Below are positions 57,861-64,000 of a stretch of 64,000 nucleotides of DNA, piece by piece. Source of the stretch: Platycnemis pennipes (lineage: Eukaryota; Arthropoda; Insecta; Odonata; Platycnemididae); assembly GCA_933228895.1 (NCBI GenBank), contig OW121853.1, forward strand, positions 77,794,645 to 77,858,644, written 5' to 3'. A program made the position numbers and the translations under genes. Under the pieces are notes generated by a model. It was not told the origin of the DNA and did not search any database. It was given only the letters and a program-made list of their open reading frames with translations. The first letter of the stretch is position 1, and each line of letters starts with the position of its first letter.

Positions 57861-58534
57861 ACGGGGGATTGTTTGCGTGTGGTGTGGAATGTGGAACGGA
57901 GGGAGAGAGAAGAGGAAGCTCTCGGCCCTCCCCTTCCCTCTCCCCTCCCCCCTCTCACTTCACCCCGCACCCCACCTCTCTGTAGGCTCTGAGATAACTC
58001 GGGAAATGGGGGCGTTTACTCGGAACCGAAATCGCAATTTTGTTCACGAAATCGTTAGATAGAAACAAAAAGAATTTTAGTGAAAAAATTAATCTTCTAA
58101 CCTCAACCATTCACTCATAAATCAAAAATTTAAATAAGCAAAAAGTGACGCCCACCGAACAAGCTGCTGTGATAACATTGACGTCATTTTCCTCCCGTCC
58201 TTGACTGCTTTTAGGGGAAGGGAAGGGAGTGGAGGGGGGTTCTCGGAAGGTCTGCTCTCCCAGATGCTGTCGCAACTGCCCTATTGGCAGAGTCAGCTGT
58301 GTCACCCATTGCGATAAGACAAAGTAGCTTCGCGGGCTCAGTTGTGATTGGACGAAGACGATATACGTCAGAGGTTGCACCACGCCCTCTTTTCCGAAAG
58401 GGTTAAAAACATGTTTTTCGCCGCTTATAACTCGATAAATAATTGACGGATCAAAAAACGGAAAAATACGGGTCTTTTTATTTTACAAACTCTATCAGAT
58501 TCGGCAATAAAAAATTATGGTAAACGACCCCATT
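57858..58534 (-). repeat. Unclassified 674-bp repeat, copy 2
   Basis: Inverted relative to copy 1 at 22612-23285 and similar throughout, including GGAATGTGGAACGGAGGGAG, CGGGAAATGGGGGCGTTTAC and ATAACTCGATAAATAATTGA. Frameshifting indels relative to copy 1 argue against a conserved protein. Confidence 0.75.
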
Positions 58535-59074
58535 TGGACGCTCACTGGTTTATTTTAACAAACGTAAGGAATTAAACGTATGTGATCACACACTATGGTA
58601 ACAACATTAGGTGCATACCTGATGATGGCATCAAAGTATGTTGAAACACGTGCAGTTTCTTCAAATAAGGCAGTGGAGAGTACCAATTCTGTATTATCTT
58701 TTTTCCTGAAGTTAAGAAGGCAAACCATAAGAACCTTAAGAAGGCCACAAAAGATGACTTGGAGGGAGAAAATTCTGAATATTAATTGGGTTTCGCATAA
58801 CCCCAGCTATAACTTTTCCATTCAGAGGAGGTTTCTGGAGGTGGAAAAATAATCGCCTACGCAAATTTCCAGTCCAGCTCACTTCCTACCCAATTACCTG
58901 AGTCGGAAAACGATTTAATAAAAAAAATAACGAAGCTGTTTTCAGGGCTTCCCTGCTTGCAAAGGAAGTCGGAGGACCGTAAATGGTAAGCTTTTTCGTC
59001 TCGATCTAAAATAATTTTTAAAAAATATTTCGGAGAAAATTACATGGCTTATATTTTCCAACTCATTTTGGAGC
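58535..59074. other. Unannotated; one decayed hammerhead-like string
   Basis: At 58620, CTGATGATGGCATC is followed at a plausible distance by GTTGAAACACG. The triplet after GAAAC is not of the NUH type and stem II is weak. An 85-codon plus frame (58595-58852) has no domain. Confidence 0.4.
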
Positions 59075-59520
59075 CAAACTTTCATCATCATTGCCCGTCG
59101 CTAAAACCCTACGGTTTGTTTGACGCAGCCTCCCACTCGATCCTACTATCGGCTAACCCCTCCACATTGTACAGTCACTTCCAAAAAAAAGATAACACTT
59201 CAGAGCCGAAATTTATCTAAGTCCCGAGTTGACGGTGATTTGACAATGCTGCGTCATGGCTGCGACAGGACGGGGGTGGAGGGAAAGGGGTTTGTTTTCG
59301 GTTAGAACATCGCAAGGCTCCGCCAGAGGGAAGCCGTGACGCAGCGTTGTCAAATCACCATCAACTCGGGACTTAGAAAAATTTCGGCCTTGAAGTGTTA
59401 ACTTTTTTTTGGAAGTGACTGTACATATATGTTTCTCTCTTTGATACCTCTCACTTTTTACAAAACCAGATGCATAAATCATACGAAGGCTTCAGTTGTC
59501 ATTCTTCCAATTAACATGGT
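59075..59520 (-). pseudogene. RTE-like LINE C-terminus, split by a MITE
   Basis: Minus strand, left of the MITE: GLADSRIEWEAASNKP followed by TAG, the same terminal motif as LADRRTQW..ASNQ at 56010. To the right of the MITE, RMIYASGFVKSERYQREK aligns with the RPRVKYMEKVMKDVKEKK region of that copy. Removing the MITE (with one TA) brings the blocks to the expected spacing. Frameshifts and stops are present. Confidence 0.65.
59170..59423. mobile_element. Tc1/mariner-type MITE, 250 bp, inside a LINE
   Basis: Inverted ends CAGTCACTTCCAAAAAAA (from 59172) and their complement (to 59421) are flanked by TA (59170-59171 and 59422-59423). Pairing extends about 90 bp inward (CCCGAGTTGACGGTGATTTG in the left arm). 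Opposite-strand frames read nearly the same peptide, a consequence of the inverted repeat and not of coding. No transposase. Confidence 0.85.
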
Positions 59521-59865
59521 CGCGCAACATGCCTATTAGCAGTTGATGGTGGTCATAATTTTCATTTCCGCTTTGTATTATTTTTGGTGTTTGAAGGGAA
59601 TATACAGACATTTTTCATGCAACCAAGAAAAGGCTGAGTAGTCTGTTGCGCATGTTGATGGTATTGCGGTTAAAGGAAGTGTTGGTTGTGGTTAAGCATT
59701 AATGTTGTGTTGGTTAAAAGAAAAAAATATAGTTGACTGAACCTGATTATCTTGGCGTTAAGCAGCGACGATAACCATTTCCTCGAGGACTGTGCCCAGA
59801 ACATAACGTCTCAAGACATAATCGATGAAGTTGTACCGCCCTATTTTCAGACTTCTCATCATACT
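59521..59865. other. No feature recognised
   Basis: Spacer between the LINE relic and the large foldback. AT-rich. Confidence 0.4.
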
Positions 59866-59907
59866 AACAATGAAAAGCGTTGTGACTTCCACAATTTTAT
59901 TAAGAGC

Positions 59908-59937
59908 GACGGGTTTCGGCTGTCAAGCCATCCTCAG
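59908..59937 (-). ncRNA. Hammerhead-like motif, left arm
   Basis: Minus strand: CTGAGGA (complement of 59931-59937), T, stem II GGCT/AGCC with loop TGAC, GAAAC, then CC and the triplet GTC (complement of 59908-59910). Same design as the right-arm copy, with one change before GTC. Confidence 0.55.
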
Positions 59938-60099
59938 GTACACTAAAATTATTATCAGCAGAACACAGGTTTATATACTCCGGGAGTGCTATGAGAAGGG
60001 GGGGAGGAAGGGTGGGGAGGAGGGGGGTTGGCTGAGTGTGGGGACGAGAAAATCACGAGGGTTGTTTGAGGGGGTTTTTTGATAATAATTTTAATGTAC

Positions 60100-60129
60100 C
60101 TGAGGATGGCTTGACAGCCGAAACCGGTC
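60100..60129 (+). ncRNA. Hammerhead-like motif, right arm
   Basis: CTGAGGA (60100-60106) fits the CUGANGA box. U, then stem II GGCU/AGCC with loop UGAC, GAAAC (60120-60124), CGG and GTC (60127-60129). Stem I can pair partly (GTAC before the box with GTTC after GTC, one mismatch). The GAAACCGGTC stretch gives a palindromic minimal stem III, as in dimeric hammerheads. The extra U before stem II is non-canonical. Confidence 0.55.
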
Positions 60130-60171
60130 GTTCTTAATAAAATTGTGGAAGTCACAACGCTTTTCATTGTT

Positions 60172-61384
60172 ATCATGGAATCCTTCCACTACGTGAAATC
60201 TTCAAATTTCAATTTAACTTCTCATTATACTTTCATTCCTCCTTAATGTACATGTAACTTCATGAGTTACTCAATCTATTCTTTTGACCTTCAATATCCT
60301 TAAGTAAGAACAGACTTTGAACGCTTCTGTTCCGTTTTTTCGGCGGCTGTTATTTTCTCATTAAAGCATTATTAAGATTTAAGTACTAATTAAGAGTTTC
60401 CTTTCTGTCGAGTTTGTGTTTCCAGCTGTTAATAGATTCTATTTCGGGTAGAATTCTCTTTTTGCTTGGGCCATTCCACTCATTATTTCCTTTATGCTTC
60501 GTGTATCACTGAATCATATTTCCCCATCAACAAATAACTATCCTCTTCCACACTTAAGTTTCCCTACATCCATACCCTTCCATCTTTTGCGTAGTCTCCT
60601 TTCCAAAGCTACCCATATTCTACCTCAATCCTTTGCTTCCATCGCATAAAATACATCACGTTTGAAGTCTACATCCGCTCGCTAGGAATTTTAAAAGGGT
60701 ATTACTGGTATATAATAGCTGAAATTCAAATGAATTGCAAGAGTTGCGTACAAAAATTGGTCGCGGGCAAAAATCCGACAAGTATTAATAATTTACACAT
60801 AAATTGATTTGAAAAAGTAACTATCTAAGATTTTAAAGATATTGTCAGAAATACACTTGCCCTATGTCAGTTCCTCAAGCAATCGAAATACAGTATATGC
60901 ATAGTTTTTTTTACCAACTGTTTCCTCATTCGTACCACATACATCTTCTCACCCTCTTTTGTCAATTAAAATGGACTTTAAATAAAAAGTGCCACAATTT
61001 TCACTTACATTTATCAATCAATTTTTTATCACTAAGCTGAACTTATTTGTATTTATTAATGCATTTCCAATTAGTGTTATTACTTAGCTTTTGCCGGGAA
61101 GGCAGGCCTTGACAGAACACCCCAACAGTGACTAATGTCTCCCCTAATTCTTTTGAATTCTCCCTTCCTTACACTATTTCTCTCTATAGATCAGCATACT
61201 TTGCTCCTATTTTAATTATATATGAACGTGTCACCCTCCTGCTCGCTTTCTAGGCATTGTAATTAATTCCCTTTCCGGGCATTTCTCAATGAAAATTGAA
61301 ACTAGTATCAAACATGAACTAAATATGAATACTAGTTGACTGCAAGTAAAATATGGGATCAACATCACATTCACGTCTCCCTAC
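60172..61384. other. No feature recognised
   Basis: AT-rich sequence without repeat or coding signal. Confidence 0.45.
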
Positions 61385-61465
61385 GGGACACACCACCTGA
61401 GAAGATACCCCTACCACACACCCTTGCTGTGCCTTGTAGGGTATTTTGTGGATGTAGTTACGATA
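61385..61465 (+). repeat. LINE-B terminal fragment, decayed
   Basis: GAAGATACCCCTACCACACA, CCTTGTAGGGTATTTTGTGG and ATGTAG follow the LINE-B 3' order with many changes. Confidence 0.55.
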
Positions 61466-62957
61466 TCTTCCTGGAATTCGTTGATGCTGCGCTGGAAATT
61501 TCATGTTTACATGCATCCAAAATGCGCCCACGGATGTTTCAAGAAAACTTTCCAAATTAAGTTTTTTTATCCTTCCAATAAAACCTTTCCTGGGACGCAG
61601 TTGTCGATAACCGGTGAATGGTGCAATCATAAGGCACAATTGGCTGTTCCCTGGTAAGTTCCCACCTTCTACTCCGCCGACAAACTCTCGTTAAAAAAAA
61701 ACACCGACGTTTTGAGTCCAAAACGTACACTGCTATTAGACGGCAATATAACCTTTAATGAGGATATAGTGTATATTTTTTTTAATCGAATGCTACTACC
61801 AGATGAAAATCCACGAACGATGCAATGCTAAAAGGAAGTGCTTGAAACGCAAAAATTCGCAGGATATCCCAAAGCGATTAAACTTGAGCGCTGGAGTGGT
61901 AGCAAAGGGTGGTAACTAAATCGCTATAAGTGGCGGACTTCGGAATTTTACCAAGTGCTGTTTTAAATATCGCCAACAAACTTTCACTTTTTAATATCTT
62001 TTCTCCTTCCTGGAGTATATACAATGATTTCAATGAGGAAACTCTCAGCGGTAGCTTTCAGACCTTCTTCGAAAGGACAACATCAAAAAAAGGTATCGCT
62101 TTGGAAATAGAAATCTGCATACTTTAAACATGCACGTTTATTCAGATTTGATTAAGACAGTATCGAGTCTTCCAGTACTTGTTATGTTACGCTAATGAAA
62201 TTGGCTTCTATTCTGTGAACGTTAACTTTGAGAGCAGACGCAGAGGAAAAATAATTTTTTTTTTCTAAATTTTATTCGGGTCCTACCACCCGTTTCAATT
62301 TCAATGCAACAATTTGGGATGATTGTGTTATTAAGTGAAATTTGATTCGAAACAAAATATTTGTCAATACCCAAAGCACCGAAATTACATATAAAAAAAC
62401 GTTAGATTTAAGGGTTTCCAAGCTTTCTAAAGTCCACATCCCCTTAGAGAGCACAACATGGAGTATGGTTTTTTATCAATCTCAGACAAGGGAAGACATT
62501 CAAGGGAAAATATTTGAATATTTGATTCTCTAGGAGAATAGAGATAGTGTTATTGACGGAAAAGAGGAAAAGTGATTAAGTGCAGAAAAGATTCATGGAA
62601 GAACGTTACGTTAGGAGGAAGTAAGGCAGATTGATGGAACCGATCTAATCAAAAATCCCTTAGGACTTCAGCAACCGATATATAACCTATATTGAGTACA
62701 AGGTACAGCTCCATATTAAACCCGAAGAGATACGATAGGAATCAACTTCTTCATTGATTCAGCTCGACAGGAAGAAAGCGCTAATGAGCATCTTGTCAGC
62801 AGCTTTTATCGCTATTATTGGTGCAGACATTACCTTGGGGGTCTACATTGCAGCACTGCGAGGGTAGGTTGAAGGTGACTTACCTAGAAATGGAAAGAAA
62901 CATAAATTAGTGAGGCATAAGCACTATCAAAAAATGGATTAAATTTACAACATTGCA
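61466..62957. other. No feature recognised
   Basis: AT-rich sequence, short frames only. Confidence 0.45.
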
Positions 62958-63320
62958 CAGTGGGGCCAAATCGACTTTTGCCGGACAAAAGTCCAAAATT
63001 GCTTTTTTTGAGATAACCTCTTTAAACTTGGCACATATACACACAAATGATTGGCAATTATGGAATGGTAAGCCATTCCTCATAGGCCTTACCCGTTACT
63101 TAGATACAGAGGCTCAAACACGACCAATTTTCCAAAAAAGCGCCCGCTCTCATTTTTCTTCGAAAATCTTATAAGTTGAGCAGATATAAGAGTAATGGAC
63201 GGATTTTTATGAAATAAAAAACATTACCATTTGTGAACAGGGTACTTTTTCTATACTGTGCCTAATTTTCAGACATTTTGCCTATATTTCAGTGCTATTA
63301 CGTCACAAAATGGCGGACCC
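62958..63320. repeat. Possible transposon end and derivative
   Basis: CACAGTGGGGCCAAATCG followed by a perfect hairpin GACTTTTG/CAAAAGTC (62973-62993) looks like a DNA-transposon terminus. The following sequence to ATTACGTCACAAAATGGCGG has the feel of a repeat, but no matching inverted end or second copy is in the window. Confidence 0.3.
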
Positions 63321-64000
63321 TTTTTTTAGACAAATTCTTACATAAAGCAGACAATAAAATCCTTATTCGGAAAATGGTCTCTGGGATACTTCCTCAGAGT
63401 AAAAATTGAAGATATTTCTAGATTATTTCGTAAAAATATTTGGAAAAAGTTTGCGACGCCGAGAATAAACTCGATTTTTCGATAGCGCGTCGCGGCCCGG
63501 CTCCGCGCAGCGGGACCTGGAAAATACCGAGACTCCGTTGGATTGTTCAAGTTGTGTCGACATTAACTCTTCGAATTCAACTTTTTCAGGCTATGTATGT
63601 TGTCACTGATTTCTAAAGATTCTAAACTGAAGATTTTGTTAGGAATTTGGATCAACAGAATTGATCAGTGGTCGCGTAACTGCAGTAAATTTGTTTTTCT
63701 TTGGATAATTTTCGGAATCATGATCCAAATTATGAACGCGAATTAGAGATGACGAGGAAAGATTGAAAGGTTTAGAGATTTCCGTGTAGCGAAGAATTGA
63801 GAAGGTCCGATGAACGGAAAGGTCGAAGGTTGAAGTGTTGATGATGACTGGGGAGGGGAGAAGATTGCTGTCAGAAATTAGGAGGAAGGCAGAGTAGGTG
63901 GACAAAACAGTTACTTATTAATGAGAAAAGATTGCTGAAGGTCGTTATTGAAGTTAAAATAATGTGCAAGAGGGAGCGACGTGGAAGAAAAAAGTTTTTA
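63321..64000. other. No feature recognised
   Basis: Short frames on the minus strand (63338-63905) without domains. Confidence 0.4.

Larger units (their letters stand above)
59866..60171. mobile_element. PLE-type foldback with hammerhead-like motifs on both arms
   Basis: A 306-bp element with about 85-bp inverted arms (59866-59950 and 60087-60171). The ends are AACAATGAAAAGCG, continuing TTGTGACTTCCACAATTTTA. Arms differ at only a few positions. The 135-bp centre is G-rich (GGGGGGGAGGAAGGGTGGGG near 59999). Each arm carries the motif CTGAGGATGGCTTGACAGCC followed by GAAACC. No coding sequence. The structure resembles paired inverted pLTRs of a Penelope-like element whose internal part has been lost. 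Confidence 0.75.

Noticed and set aside
59825..60176. Two similar small proteins on opposite strands
   Set aside because: The shared peptide (MKSVVTSTILLR...) is produced by the inverted arms of one foldback element.
1..64000. CRISPR array, prophage, bacterial operon, LTR retrotransposon or endogenous virus
   Set aside because: No regularly spaced repeats, no operon structure, no long terminal direct repeats and no gag, protease, integrase or envelope-like reading were found.

Overview
The window is eukaryotic nuclear DNA without a recognisable host gene. There is no operon-like packing, no ribosome-binding-site/ORF pattern, and no intact protein family other than transposon proteins. What can be identified is a mosaic of interspersed repeats: tRNA-headed SINEs, 5'-truncated non-LTR retrotransposons (LINEs), Penelope-like element (PLE) debris, and short inverted-repeat DNA elements (MITEs). 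Jockey-type, CR1/L2-like and RTE-like LINEs alongside PLEs, with several tRNA-SINE families, fit a large, repeat-rich arthropod genome, probably an insect. This is an inference from repeat content and I do not assign a species.

Layout. 1-2.9 kb: a SINE-A copy with target-site duplication (TSD), a purine-rich stretch, and a 689-bp hAT-like MITE. 7-9.4 kb: a TA-flanked MITE, a second SINE type (SINE-D), a LINE 3' stub with an ATT tail, and a broken SINE-A. 10.4-16.6 kb: a hammerhead-like palindrome, an RTE-like LINE relic, and the best SINE-A copy. 21.9-25.4 kb: pieces of a LINE with a (TAGATG)n tail (called LINE-B), a 674-bp unclassified repeat, a jockey-type LINE relic, and a SINE-C copy. 26.6-30.9 kb: an inverted SINE-C pair and tandemly duplicated repeats. 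34-35.6 kb: a MITE inside a SINE-A, then a LINE-B 3' end. 40.4-49.2 kb: two more LINE types, a PLE fragment with a GIY-YIG endonuclease, and several foldbacks. 51.3-61.5 kb: RTE-like LINE relics interrupted by a PLE-type foldback and by a MITE, the second copy of the 674-bp repeat, and a large foldback with hammerhead-like motifs on both arms.

The most interesting signal is a set of foldback elements in which a CTGANGA box, a short helix, and a GAA(A)C box followed by GTC or GTA recur. This is the arrangement of hammerhead ribozymes, which are known to be carried by Penelope-like retroelements. In the three best copies (51.6, 59.9 and 60.1 kb) the boxes are intact and stem II pairs, but one extra pyrimidine lies between the CTGANGA box and stem II, so activity is uncertain. 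Nested insertions give a relative chronology: a PLE foldback is younger than the LINE it splits, and three MITEs are younger than the SINE or LINE they interrupt.

Nothing here forms a pathway. Retrotransposon proteins would act in trans on the SINE and pLTR-like copies, but every coding copy in this window is truncated or broken.
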